Positions 21,855-33,789 of a DNA stretch of 64,000 bases are shown piece after piece (the first letter of the stretch is position 1; each line of letters opens with the position of its first letter). The stretch is from Cryptomeria japonica (lineage: Eukaryota > Streptophyta > Pinopsida > Cupressales > Cupressaceae). The stretch covers positions 308,307,164 through 308,371,163 of the forward strand of contig NC_081414.1 in NCBI RefSeq assembly GCF_030272615.1. Direction: 5' to 3'. Below the pieces are notes generated by a model. The model was not told where the DNA came from. It saw only the letters and a list, made by a program, of their open reading frames with translations, and made no database searches. Both the position numbers and the translations under genes were made by a program.

Positions 21855-23360
21855 TGTTAGTTAAGATGAGAGGGGGGTGAATCATAAAAACTCACAATAC
21901 AATATATTCACCAGATTCAACCTCAGTAGCCTTTACTGATATGCAACTATGACTATAAATCATTCAATACTCATAAATAGATACACTTAAAACATCATAA
22001 CACATTTAACACCAGATTTAACATGGAAACCCAAATAGGGAAAAACCACTGTGGGATTTTGGACCCACTAAGAAATATACCCTTTTAGAGTATGCTCGGT
22101 TAAAAGCTAATCCAATTACAGATTACAAAAACACATTGCTAGATATGACCCAGTTAAGGGATTTCCCTCAGACTTGTTAGAGTCTTGCACTTTGTTAGAA
22201 GTGACCTTGTCAAAGGATTTCAAACACTCATTTAGAATGTTACCTTGCTAGAGAGTTTACAAATAAGACTGTTAAGTCCACTCGGTTAAGAGATTTCCTA
22301 TCACTTACAAAATAAATAACAGTAATAAAATATATCTGCAACTTCACATCTGAAATGCTAAAGCAGATTCTATATGCTCAAAACAATCTTGTCTTAAGAC
22401 TTATCTTGCTTCTTGTTGGGCTTCTCAATCTATTCTTTAATCAAATCTTCAATCTTCTATGCTCGGTGATCACTACTGTCATGTCACTGTTCTTCTATTT
22501 TGCCTGCATACATTGTTCATCAACAGTTTCTTATTTATAAACAATACCTAACTGCTTAATCTCCTTGATCACATTTCCCATGATCAATCTTAGCCATCAG
22601 ATCTTAAAACGTGACTAGGTTCATTGTATCCTTCGATCTGAAAATGTTTTACCTTGCCTTGGAACTTGTGCTAGGTTATGACTATTCAATCTATGTTGTA
22701 GATCTTATCTCTTGTATTTTCGATGTTGTAGATCCTCAACAAACTTCTTGTATGACATACCAATCATCTGATCAACTCCAGCTCATTGGTATTCTACATT
22801 TAATAATGTATTTATCCATCCAATGCATTTTGTTATTACTCAGTTGTTACTCAGTAAATACTGAACTTCACTCGGTAGATGTTCTGCCTTCTTTAACCGA
22901 TAGTGATAACCTTAGGGTTTACCGACTATCATCTTGCTCGGTAACATATAATAGTATCAAGCCTTAACTAATTCTATAACTTGAAATCTTTTCTCCTTAT
23001 CGTTCAGTCTTTGAATACTCATATATGGGATATCAAAACAATCAAAACAACATAATCTCATCACTGTCTAACTCAGTAATAGTTGCCCATTGAATAACTT
23101 ATTATTCCCCTTTTATTTTCTCATTCATTCTATGTCTCTTACCGACATCTTTATACTTATCAAAACATACTCATTAAGATATGGCAACATCATACTGAAT
23201 CAGAAAATCAATTGCTTGACATCAATGACAAAATAATGTTTATTAAGATAGTTATCATCCTTTCTCAATTATATCAACAATCTCTAACAACCTTCTCAAT
23301 ATCCTCATACCAACAAACTTATTAAGATGCTAACAATCTCCTTTTGTGAAAATGCTATCA
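21855..23360 (-). repeat. 3' LTR of copia A
   Basis: Plus-strand ends TGTTAGTTAAGATGAG and ...AATGCTATCA. The adjacent 23361-23372 reads AAAGGGGGAGAT on the minus strand, the polypurine tract. The sequence is nearly the same as 27978-29486. Confidence 0.9.
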
Positions 23361-23846
23361 ATCTCCCCCTTTGACATTGATGGCAAAACCAACTTTAATG
23401 GCAATACCAACATGATTTGTTTCAATTGTTTCAGATTCGGATTGTTGTTTAAACTTCTCTAAAATTTTCTGGAATTCTCCCCCAGTCATTAGTCTTCTCC
23501 CAACTTCTTCTGTTAGTTCCGTATAGATTAGTCTTCTCCCCCTTCGACAACAATGCCAAAAGGAAAAAACTAATTCATGATTTCTTCCTTTGTGAAGTAA
23601 TTTCCTTGTAGTCTCATTCATGGTCAGAGCATCTTTGTCTTCTATAACTTTTTCTTGTACAACTTTAGGCAACCTCCTAAAGTGTGTAAAGCAGCATCAA
23701 CTCATAAATAGTCATCCTTTAGATTCATAGAATTGATGCTTTCACCGAACTCTGTCAGTGAGTACTAGGTAGGGGTAGGACCCTAACTGACTTCTGAGAT
23801 ACTCAAAAGTGTCCCTTGGTAATGGCTTTGTGAAAATATCTACTAT

Positions 23847-25316
23847 TTATTCCTTTGAACTAATATATTCCAGCACAACTTTCTTCTCTTGAACTTCTTC
23901 TTTGAGATAATGATACTTTATAGAGATATGCTTTGTCTTAGAGTGCATTACCAGATTCTTTGAAATGTTAATGGCACTAGTATTATCCCAGAATATAGTT
24001 ACTAGCTCGGTAACTTTCTCATTCATACCTTCCAATAGTTGTTTGATCCATGCTATATTGGTACAATTCAATGTTGCAGCGACATATTCAACTTCAGCTG
24101 TTGACTATGAAATGCATCCTTGTTTCTTGCTAAGCCAACTTACTAGTCTATCTCCCAAAAAGAAAGCTCCACTACTTGTGCTTTTCTTCTCATCAATGTT
24201 TCCTACCCAATCAGCATCAGTATAGACTTTTAAATCAAAAAAATTTCTCTTTTGATATACTAAGCCATAATCTTCAGTGCCTTTCAGGTATCTGAAAATT
24301 CTCTTGATTGTTGTCAAATGAGTTTCTTTGGGATCTGCAGAAAATCTTGCAACTATACCTACTGCATGTGCTATATCTGGCCTATTGTGAACCACATATT
24401 GCAGCTTTCCAATCATAGATCGGTAAAGTGTCTCATCAACAGATGCAGATTCATCACTCTTTGATAGTTTACAATTGGTAGTCATATCCTCCATTCCAAA
24501 TTTCTTCAAGATTTCCTTTATATACTTGGATTGAGTAATGAAAATCTCATTTTTCATTTGTAGTATCTATAAACCTATAAAATACTTTATTTCACCAATT
24601 AATGGCATCTCAAATTCTTTGTACATTTCATTTCCAAAGTTCTTTCATAAGGAGTCATTTCCACAAAAAATAATATCATCAACAAATATGGTTGAAAGCA
24701 GTATACCATTGTTTTCATCATTTTTCATATACATGTTGTTTTCACTTGTCCTTATAAATCCAATCTTGATCAAATAAGAGTGCAGTCTTTCATACCATGC
24801 TCTAGGTGCTTGCTTTAAACCATATAATGCTTTGTTCATCTTACATACCTGATCTTTATTCGTGTCTTCAATAAATCCTTCAGGCTATTCAATATAAACT
24901 TCTTCTAGTATACCATTCAAAAAAGCAGATTTAACTTCCATTTGATATACCTTGAAATTTTTGTAAGCACCGTATGCCAACAATGTTCTCAGTCCTTCAA
25001 GTCTTGCCACAGGTGCAAAAGTCTCACCATAATCAATTCCTTCTTTTTGAGCATATCCTTTGCAAACTAGTCTTGCTTTATTCCGAATGACCTCTCTTTT
25101 TTCATTTAGCTTGTTTCTGAAAATCCAATTTGTACCGATTACATTTTTCTCTTTTGGTCTTGGGACCAGTGTCCATGTTTCATTCTTCTTGATTTGTTCA
25201 ATTTCTTCTATCATAGCATTTATCCAATCTTCATTACTAAATGCCTCTTTTACTATCCTCGGTTCAAATTCAGATATCAGACATGTGTTTTGTCTCAATT
25301 TGTTCCTTGTCATCAC
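23847..25316 (-). pseudogene. pol: copia A reverse transcriptase / RNase H
   Basis: A single frame with a few stops (near 24885, 24640 and 24100). In order: [74 protein letters not shown], catalytic FVDDIIF, YIKEILKKFGM, then RNase H with YTDADWVGN, SGAFFLGDRLVSWLSKKQ and the final HSKTKHISIKYHYLKE. The TKPLP end motif is not reached because the frame breaks near 23847. Apart from the stops, the catalytic motifs are intact. Confidence 0.9.
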
Positions 25317-25655
25317 TGGATCATCCTTATCTCCTATAATTTGACTTGATGCATGATTTCTTTTAACATACTTGGCTAATATGGGCTCGGTATGCTCTAT
25401 TTGATCTTCTTCATCACTCGCTAATTGAGTATTTTCTTCATTTTCTTCATCAACTTTCTCGGTAGGATTTCTCGGTTAAACATAAACAAATTCTTCATAA
25501 TTTTCTGGTTCTTTGGAATTTCCTTCATCATTTCTTTTTTCAAATTTATCAATTTTCACATTTTCAATTTCTACTATTTTGTTAGATAATTTGATCAGAC
25601 ATTTAAATTCTTTACTTCTAGAAGAATAGCCAAGGAATGTTCCTTCCTTGCTTTT

Positions 25656-26522
25656 CTAATCAAACTTTCCATTTCTGTCATCTTTGTGAACATAACATCT
25701 ACTTCCAAATATTTTAAAATAACTTTCATTGGGTTTCTTATCATACCAAATTTCATATGGTGTCTTCAAAGTTCCTTTCTTCAGTTGTACTTGGTTCAGG
25801 GTGTAAACTGTAGTGTTGATTGCTTCTCTCCAAAATGTTTGAGTTACCCTCTTTTCTATCATCAGGGTTCTGGCACAATCTACAATTGATCTATTTCTTC
25901 TTTCAGCTATCCCATTTTGCTGAGGTGTTCTCGGTGCAGACACTTGTCTCTTTATACCATGATCATTGCAAAATAGGTTAAACTCATCAGAAATGAATTT
26001 TCCTCCTCTATTAGATCTTAGACATTTCAGGTGTCTTCTTGTTTCTTTTTCAACTCTAGCCTTATACCATTTGAACATTTGAAAGGCTTCTGATTTTTCT
26101 TTTAAAAACATAACTGACATCATTCTTGAGTAATCATCCACAAATAATATGAAGTATTTATCTCCATAATAACTTTGAACTTTCATAGGACCACAAAGAT
26201 TAGTGTGCCCTAGATCTAAAATTGCTTTAGAAGTGTAGGACTTACTTGTAAAGCTTGACTTTGTCATCTTAGCCATCTGGCATCCTCGACATATTGGATT
26301 CTCAGGTTTTTCCAGGCTCGATAGACCTCTTACTCAGTGCTTCTTACTTATTTTGATCAGGTTATCAAAATTTACATGACAAAACCTTTTATACCATAAC
26401 CAAGTATCTTCTAGTTTAGCATACAAACAATTGTTCCGAGTTGAGTCAAGATGAAATGTATTACCTTTTGTTTGTGGTCCCGGTAGTAGCCAGCTTTCCA
26501 TGTTTGTCATGAACTTTGACAC
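25656..26522 (-). pseudogene. pol: copia A GAG-pre-integrase and integrase
   Basis: WYKRFCHVNFDNL matches the start of the pre-integrase zinc-binding region (H). After a stop near 26334, MAKMTKSSFTSKS leads into the catalytic core: DLGHTNLCGPMKV, then FVDDYSRM (first region of the DDE core), LRSNRGGKFISDEF (the family has D before N/R-G-G; here it reads S-N-R-G-G), and APRTPQQNGIAERRNRSIVD, which holds the catalytic Glu. This enzyme would insert the cDNA. The change of the usual SDNGGEF-type Asp to Asn could itself abolish activity. Confidence 0.85.
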
Positions 26523-26853
26523 ATCCCTTTTGGAATTCTATTCGATATCCTATATTGTTTAGCTGTGCTACACTCAACAAATTGCATTTCAAACCTTCAA
26601 CCCAGTATACATCATCACATTTAGCATTGTCAAGAAGTGTTATAGATCCTTTACCTTTCATCGGACATGGTGCATCATTACCAAATCTTACATATCCTCC
26701 ATCATAGTCTTCTAATTTAACAAACTTGTGTTTATCACTAGTCATGTGATGTGAGCATCCACTATCTATGATCCAAGAATCATTTTTATTTATGTGAGAT
26801 ATTAGGGCTTTTTCTTCATACCTTTCTTCATCTGATCCATCTTTGATAGCCAC
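26461..26853 (-). pseudogene. pol: copia A protease
   Basis: DSWIIDSGCSHHMTSDK contains the aspartic protease D-S-G catalytic triplet. The usual tail follows (YVRFGNDAPCPMKGKGSI, YWVEGLKCNLLSVAQL). It lies in a different frame from the parts before and after, so there is one frameshift near 27100 and another in 26461-26522. Confidence 0.85.
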
Positions 26854-26999
26854 ATAAACAACTTCCTCTATGTCAGTCCTATTAGAGTTATCATCCTTAG
26901 ATTCCTCATCAGCTACTAGGCATGTCTTTCTATCTTTCCTTCTGAAGTCTCGGTGTCCTCTGTATTGGTTGTCTTTCTGTCTATCATCTCAGTATTCTC

Positions 27000-27932
27000 T
27001 CTTTTCACTAGATTCTTTGTCAGGACAATTAGAAGCCACATGTCCTATTCGATCACAGTTAAAACATTTTAAAGGTAACTTTCCTTTATACTTACCTTTG
27101 CCTCTTGATAACCTTTGGCTAATAATGCTTCAAATTGTTCTTGCTTTTTGATTTCTTCATATAGTTTGTGTACCTCTTCCATGTTTTTGTGAAATCTTTC
27201 ACCTGCTCCACTGTGATTACCTTTAGTATACTTATACATTCTATCATTGTAATCATCAGATTCACCAATATGAAAAGAACTGAATGCAGATTCAACTTTA
27301 TTTATCGAGGACCCACTGTTATCAAAATTACTTAACTCAAATGCATGTAGCTTACCGATAGTAGCATCCAAAGAGACTGGCATGTTTGGCACAGACCTTA
27401 ATTCATTAATTGTAGAGACTCGAATGGCATAAGCAAGTAGAAGTGTTCTAAGCAACTTACTTGTTACATCCTTTTCTTTAATAGTTCCTCCTGCTCCTTT
27501 GATTTGATTAACAGTTTCCTTTAACCTTGTACTGTATTGGGTTATGTTCTCACCTTCATTCATTCTCATGGATTCAAGTTGACCTCTTAGACTGTCTACT
27601 TTTTCCCTCTGAACATGTTCATCACCACCATACACAGATATAAGCTTGGTCCACATCGCTTTGGCATCATTGCAGCTTTCTAGATCATTAAACCTTGAGT
27701 CGGTTAATGTGGATGTTATTTCAATCATAGATTGAATAGGTTCTTGCTCTGCCTTTATCTCTTCCATTGCCATTGAATTGGTGCTAGGTGCTATGTAATC
27801 ATTCTCCAGATAATATGTTGCATATTCTCTAATTCCTGATAAATGCAGCTTCATCCTTTTCTGCCATGTGGAGAGACTTGACTTGTTCAGCTTTGGTGCA
27901 TCCCTTTTATACATCTTCAGATCTTGCCTCAA
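27000..27932 (-). pseudogene. gag: copia A Gag
   Basis: Starts MRQDLKMYKRDAPKLN. UBN2-type capsid follows: SLSTWQKRMKLHLSGIREY, CNDAKAMWTKLISVYGG, LRGQLESMRMNEGENI, TQYSTRLKETVNQIKGAGG. The frame slips near 27105, after KGYQ; in the next frame an intact CCHC knuckle CFNCDRIGHVASNC follows. Only this slip separates Gag from its nucleocapsid part. It would form the virus-like particle. Confidence 0.88.
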
Positions 27933-27960
27933 GTACCTTTAAACTTTTCTTGCAAAGTCC

Positions 27961-27977
27961 AAAGCTCTTATACCAAT
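27961..27977 (-). other. primer-binding site of copia A
   Basis: The minus strand reads ATTGGTATAAGAGCTTT after the LTR. It differs from the common TGGTATCAGAGC by A for C at one place. Confidence 0.75.
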
Positions 27978-29486
27978 TGTTAGTTAAGATGAGAGGGGGG
28001 GGTGAATCATAAAGACTCACAATACAATATGTTCACCAGATTCAACCTCGGTAGCCTTTACCGATATGCAACTATGACCGTAAATCATTCAATACTCATA
28101 AACAGATACACTTAAAACATCATAACACATTTAACACCAGATTTAACGTATAAACCCAAATAGGGAAAAACCACTGTGGGATTTTGGACCCACTAAGAAA
28201 TATACCCTTCTAGAGTATGCTTGGTTAAAAGCTAATCCAGTTACAGATTACAAAAACACATTGCTAGATGTGACTCAGTTAAGGGATTTCCCTCAAACTT
28301 GTTAGAGTCTTGCACTTTTGTTAGAAGCGACCTTGTCAAAGGATTTCAAACACTCATTTAGAATGTTACCTTGCTAGAGGGTTTACAAATAAGACTGTTA
28401 AGTCCACTCGGTTAAGAGATTTCCTGTTACTTACAAAATAAATAACAGTAATAAAATATATCTACAACTTCACATCTGAAATGCTAAAGCAGATTCTATA
28501 TGCTCAAAACAATCTTGTCTTAAGACTTATCTTGCTTCTTGTTGGGCTTCTCAATCTGTTCTTCAATCAGATCTTCAATCTTTTGTGCTTGGTGATCACT
28601 ACTGTCATGTCACTATTCTTCTATTTTGCCCCCATACATTGTTCATCAACAGTTTCTTATTCATGACCAATACCTAACCGCTCAATCTCTTTGATCACAT
28701 TTCCCATGATCAATATTAGCCATAAGATCTTAAAACGTGACTAGGTTCATTGTATCCTTTGATCTGAAAATGTTTTACCTTGCCTTGGAACTTGTGCTAG
28801 GTTATGACCATTCAATTTACATTGTAGATCTTATCTCTTATATTTTTGATGTCGTAGATCGTCAACAAACTTCTTGCACGACATACCAATCATCTGATCA
28901 ACTCCATCTCATTGGTATTCTACATTTAATAATGTATTTATCCATCCAATGCATTCTATTATTATTCGATTGTTACTCGATAAATACTGAACTTCACTTA
29001 GTAGATGTTCTGCCTTCTTTAACCGATAGTGATAACCTTAGGGTTTACCGACTATCATCTTGCTCGGTAACATAGAACAGTATCAAGCCTTAACTAATTC
29101 TATAGCTTGAAATCTTTTCTCCTTATCATTCAGTCTTTGAATACTCATATATGGGATATCAAAACAATCAAAACAACATAATCTCATCACTGTCTAACTC
29201 GATAATAGTTGCCCATTGAATAACTTATTATTCCCCTTTTATTTTCTCATTCATTCTGTGTCTCTTACTGACATCTTTATACTTATCAAAACATACTCAT
29301 TAAGATATGGCAACATCATACTGAATCAGAAAATCAATTGCTTGACATCAATGACAAAATAATGTTTATTAAGATAGTAATCATCCTTTCTCAATTATAT
29401 CAACAATCTCCAACAACCTTCTCAATATCCTCATACCGACAAACTTACTGAGATGCTAACAATCTTCTTTTGTGAAAATGCTAACA
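27978..29486 (-). repeat. 5' LTR of copia A
   Basis: Partner of 21855-23360, with TGTTAG ... GCTAACA ends on the plus strand. The next five bases, TATAT, repeat those before 21855. Confidence 0.9.
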
Positions 29487-29582
29487 TATATATCTATATA
29501 GTTATTACATATGTATATCCAATTATCATGAAATTTAATTACTTCATGAATTTTGTTTATACCTATAAATTCTCATTTGAGG

Positions 29583-29701
<119 letters not shown>

Positions 29702-29949
29702 TTATATATGTATATGAGTTCGAATAACAATTTGATCATATACCTATAAATACGTACGTAATTACTATATATGTAAATCTATTGTTGAAATTAAATACTT
29801 ATAGTTTTAAATGAAGTCATTATTTATATTTGTATATATAAATATAAATAAATAATATATATATAAAATAATAATAATAAATGATTTATTGAAAAACTAA
29901 TGACCGAATGGTGGTGGTTTAATACTAAGTGAATGTCATATCAGGGAGA

Positions 29950-30007
29950 TCGGTAGTAATATTGACCACTCCCCATATTTATAGGGAGGGGTCGATATTA
30001 CCACCGA
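29950..30007. repeat. inverted repeat in element L
   Basis: Arms 29950-29974 and 29984-30007 (TCGGTAGTAATATTGACC and GGTCGATATTACCACCGA) pair over ~24 bases with a few mismatches around a ~9-base loop. Confidence 0.75.
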
Positions 30008-30510
30008 CCACTCCTTCGCTTTTTATTAATCAACCATGTTGCAACCATGTAGAACAAGCCTGCAACAATGTAGTTTGTGGTGAAAGCCATGGGTTACCAG
30101 CCCACATAAACCACCGAATAAGGTATGAGAAGTGGGAGTCGATGTTGACTATTCCATGTAGCAAGTTATTAAGAGATAACCTTATCGCATAGTAGAGTCA
30201 AAGAATAATAATGGTATGCAACTAAACAAAACACATTGTGTTTGAGATAAACTCAAATGATGCTATTAGATATATGTAGTGCATGGTATATTTACAAGTC
30301 AAGGTGCCATGAGAACTATTCCACATGTGGAAGGGAGGGAGTCGGTGTGATTACCAACAACCCAGAATATCATTGCATGGAGAACACATAAGTGTTCAAA
30401 GCCATCTAGGACTGTGATGTTGCAGTTAAACCATGTGTGGTATCATTTAGAATCAGTCCACCACTAGGAGAGATGGGTCCGAATATAGGAAAGAAGGTAG
30501 ATGCAAACAC

Positions 30511-30520
30511 TATATATAGA
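30511..30520 (+). promoter_or_regulatory. TATA box in element L
   Basis: CACTATATATAGACTATC, ~1.7 kb into L once copia A is left out. This is the best promoter candidate in L and suggests plus orientation. Confidence 0.45.
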
Positions 30521-30549
30521 CTATCGAATTGGAAGAGAAGGAGACATGC

Positions 30550-30970
30550 AACAAAGGATTAGAGAATGGAATGTAGAAGAGAAAAACATTCAAGATTTAG
30601 GAGTATTACGACCAGTTGTAAAAGATTGGTGATGATCATCTCAGATTTAGCGTTCAATTTCAAAGGTAGGCTCTTAAATGAGCATTAGTTTATTTTATTA
30701 TTAGAGAATATAAGGGAGAGAAGATGGTATTGTGAAAAAGAGAGAAATTTGCAGAATATAGAAAATATAAGAACTAAGAATAGAGAATGGAAATATAGAC
30801 TAGTAAGTAGAGTAGAGAGAGCTCATGAGATAGAATAACGTAGAGGGGAAAAACATTGGAATCTAGACATATTGCAAACAGTTTTGGGAGAAGTTATTAG
30901 TGATCATACCAGACTTGGATCACATTCTAGAGGTAGGCTCTAATCTAGCATGTTTTGATGTAGAGATCTA
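30550..30970 (+). repeat. imperfect tandem duplication in element L
   Basis: 30550-30710 and 30783-30965 share, in order, GAGAATGGAA, AGGGGAAAAACATT or AGAGAAAAACATT, a GATCAT segment, and AAAGGTAGGCTCT / AGAGGTAGGCTCT before AGCAT. The duplication is old and diverged. Confidence 0.6.
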
Positions 30971-32641
30971 AAAGATAAAAGAATGTTTCTATTTTGTTCA
31001 GGTTTATACAATAAAAAATCAGAATCATGATATTCAATTTCTTGATTTGAAACCATTTTAGAATCTATTAAACACGCGTTCATGTAAATAAAGATGAAAT
31101 AATGAAATATTTTCTTAAGGTTTGTTGATAAACCTAGTGCTCATAGAATTAGATCACAAAATCCTGTAGAAACAAAGCAAGGGAATATAAAGAGTTTGTG
31201 CTTTATAAACTTTGAATTTAAACCCCAAAGAAGATGGAATATTAGGATAATGAATTATTAGATATTGAAGCTTACTTTAATTTCGTGAAGGAAAAGAGTT
31301 ACACTCCCGAATTTGATCCTTGCATTAAAAGTTAAGATGATTATTGGGTATCTCATTTGAAAATCCATATAGATATGCACTTTATGAATTTTCATCATGT
31401 TAGATGTCGTTAAGGAAAATTAGTAAAATCAGTTAGTTGAGTTCTTAAATCATGAAAAGTCACATATTAGTATTAAACTAAATATATTATTCAAGAAAAG
31501 AGGTAAATAAACCAAAACACATGGAAAGATAAGAACTTAGATGATATAAACGTGGAATTTTGAAACCATAAGAAATAAAATGCAAGTTAATGATTACACT
31601 ATTTCTTTTTATAATTGAATTAAATAATGTGTATTCATTTTTTGTTCAATTTTATGTAAAGATACATACATGTGTTACACCTTCTTATATTTAATTCTTG
31701 TCTTTAAATTACTAGAAATATTAAAGTGAAAGATTGTTTTCTTTATAAATATATATTTGTTATCCATGAAAAATTGCTTCCCGTCAAATGGGACTGGTTG
31801 TAACAAAATATTGATTCTTTCTATTTCTATTCAACGAAAGATTTTCTTCTTTAACATTGTATTATTATCTTGCGAGAAATAGGAAGCTAAAATTGAAAAG
31901 CGAAAGATTGTCTTCTATATATATTTATTCTAGATTCATATGAACAAAGCTAGATAAGCTTGTGTTTGTGGACAGTTACCTTCTGGGACGGGTTCCGAAT
32001 GTGGAATTATAGAGAGAATGGTTTGCTTTTCCAAACTATCGTTTATGGCTATGCATGGCATTATACTCGACCGAGTAACTTATTGACCATTGAAACAATG
32101 GATTTATTTATGGTCTCTACCATATCCTTGATTAATCTTGCTTGTTTCTTAATGGAATTAGAAAATAGAAAATGTATGTATTATTCTTGGCATGCACCAA
32201 ATTCCATCTTGTCTATAGAATTCTTTTGCTAAGTTCGTGCAGGGTCGAGTATTCTTGATTGACCAAGAATTTCGAGAAAGTGTAAGCTTCAAGGTTGGAT
32301 GGAAAAAGCACCTGAATCTTGTTCTCATTTTCATTCTAAATATTGCATTGAAGATAGCTTGGGTTGCAGATCAAAGGACGCATCTCACCCTTTACTTTGT
32401 ATTCTTTTGTTATTGAACTTAACACAACTTGAAAAGCCTAAGTATTTTATGACTGAGATACTACTTATATCGATTTATTCAATGAATAATCCTTATCTTT
32501 TATATAAATTTTATTTTATTTATGATATAAATGGAATGATCAAATGAAGCTATGGAAGGAAAAGTGGAATGAAATAGACTTATTAAAGGAATTATGAGTT
32601 TATTTTAGAATAAAGAGTATTTCGGTTATTATTGAAGTTAG
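30971..32641. other. rest of element L, non-coding
   Basis: AT-rich, with no recognisable protein. Short ORFs at 31960-32232 and 32299-32547 have no motif. The last five bases, GTTAG, are the left target duplication of gypsy G. Confidence 0.5.
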
Positions 32642-33768
32642 TGTAATACCCTAAAATTGGTCATCTAAACCATGGGCCCCTAATCTCGACAACATCACCA
32701 AGGTCCTAGCCAAAGACAATTAAATCAATCTTGAGCACATTATTAATTCTTTAATTATCAAAAATCACATGGCAAATCAATCAGTCAATATTAATTAAAT
32801 ATTTATTTAATTCATTGAATTATTTCAAGAATAATCATTTTGATCAATTATCCCATTTTTAATTTATTAAATATCTTTGCATATTTAATTGATTAATAAA
32901 TTTGCCATTCAATCATGCGAAAGGATTAATTTATTACAAAGAGTTGAATTGAAACAAAACAAAAGTAAAAAAAAAAAGAATTGAATTGAGAGAGAAATCA
33001 AACTTGAGATATTATTTCTTTTTCTTAATTTAGAACTTGAAATCAGAAAAGCAATTTAATTGAATTGTTGAATTATTCTCTAAAATTGGAACTCAAAGCT
33101 TTTCAGAAAAAGAAGTTCAGCTGCATTAAGAAAACTCTTTTCTTGATTAAATTGAAGAATTATCTATTTTTATCAGATATAAATGGAACTAATTTATTAT
33201 TATTTTCCAATGCAACTTGGACTTCTAATTTGAATGCATTTTAGTTAAACTATAATTGGAATCTATCTCAAGGTTAACTCAACCTGATTTCTCAATTATT
33301 TTCAATTAATCCTAAATTGAGTTTTTTTTGTAATTCTCTATAAATTCAGTCTTCAGCTCTCATTCCAATTCACCCCAGAGATTTTTGAGAACACGCTTGG
33401 AAATTATTATCACACTAATTTCGCTCTGGAGTCATTGAAATCATTGTGCTTTTTTAGATTACTTGCATCCATTTTACATTCATTATTGCTTGCATGCATT
33501 GTTGCTTAAATTTGCTTGAATTATTCATCCATCTTGCATCCATATAGCTTAATATCATATAGATTAAATCCTTCATCTTGGTGTAGTCTAGTCACTGGTA
33601 TTGCTTACAAAAATCTGAGAGCAATCTTATACTCGCATCTTTTAGAAGGCAATTAGTCACTTTGCTATGGTTTATTTCTTATTGATTATTGATTACTAAC
33701 CATGCATATAATGACTTAATTGAAGTGTTGTGCTTGCAGCTACAGGTTCACTTTTTCACACACACATA
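32642..33768 (+). repeat. 5' LTR of gypsy G
   Basis: Starts TGTAATACCC and ends CACACATA. The end is set by the GTTAG duplication on the far side. The LTR thus has TG...TA rather than TG...CA ends. Confidence 0.88.
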
Positions 33769-33789
33769 TCTGGCGCCCACCGTGGGGCC
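33769..33789 (+). other. primer-binding site of gypsy G
   Basis: TGGCGCCCACCGTGGGGC begins two bases after the LTR. This type of site is common in Tat-lineage gypsy elements; I did not assign the tRNA. Confidence 0.75.

Larger units (their letters stand above)
21855..29486 (-). mobile_element. complete Ty1/copia element A
   Basis: 7.6 kb element with two LTRs of 1506 and 1509 bases that differ by only a few percent by eye. It is flanked by TATAT on both sides (21850-21854 and 29487-29491) and carries gag-protease-integrase-RT-RNase H in copia order on the minus strand. The insertion site is in AT-rich L sequence next to the (TA)n run. Frameshifts and stops make it inactive. Confidence 0.93.

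Noticed and set aside
22355-22967. Short ORFs repeated at 28481-29075
   Set aside because: They are the same place in the two LTRs of copia A; conservation comes from LTR duplication, not coding.
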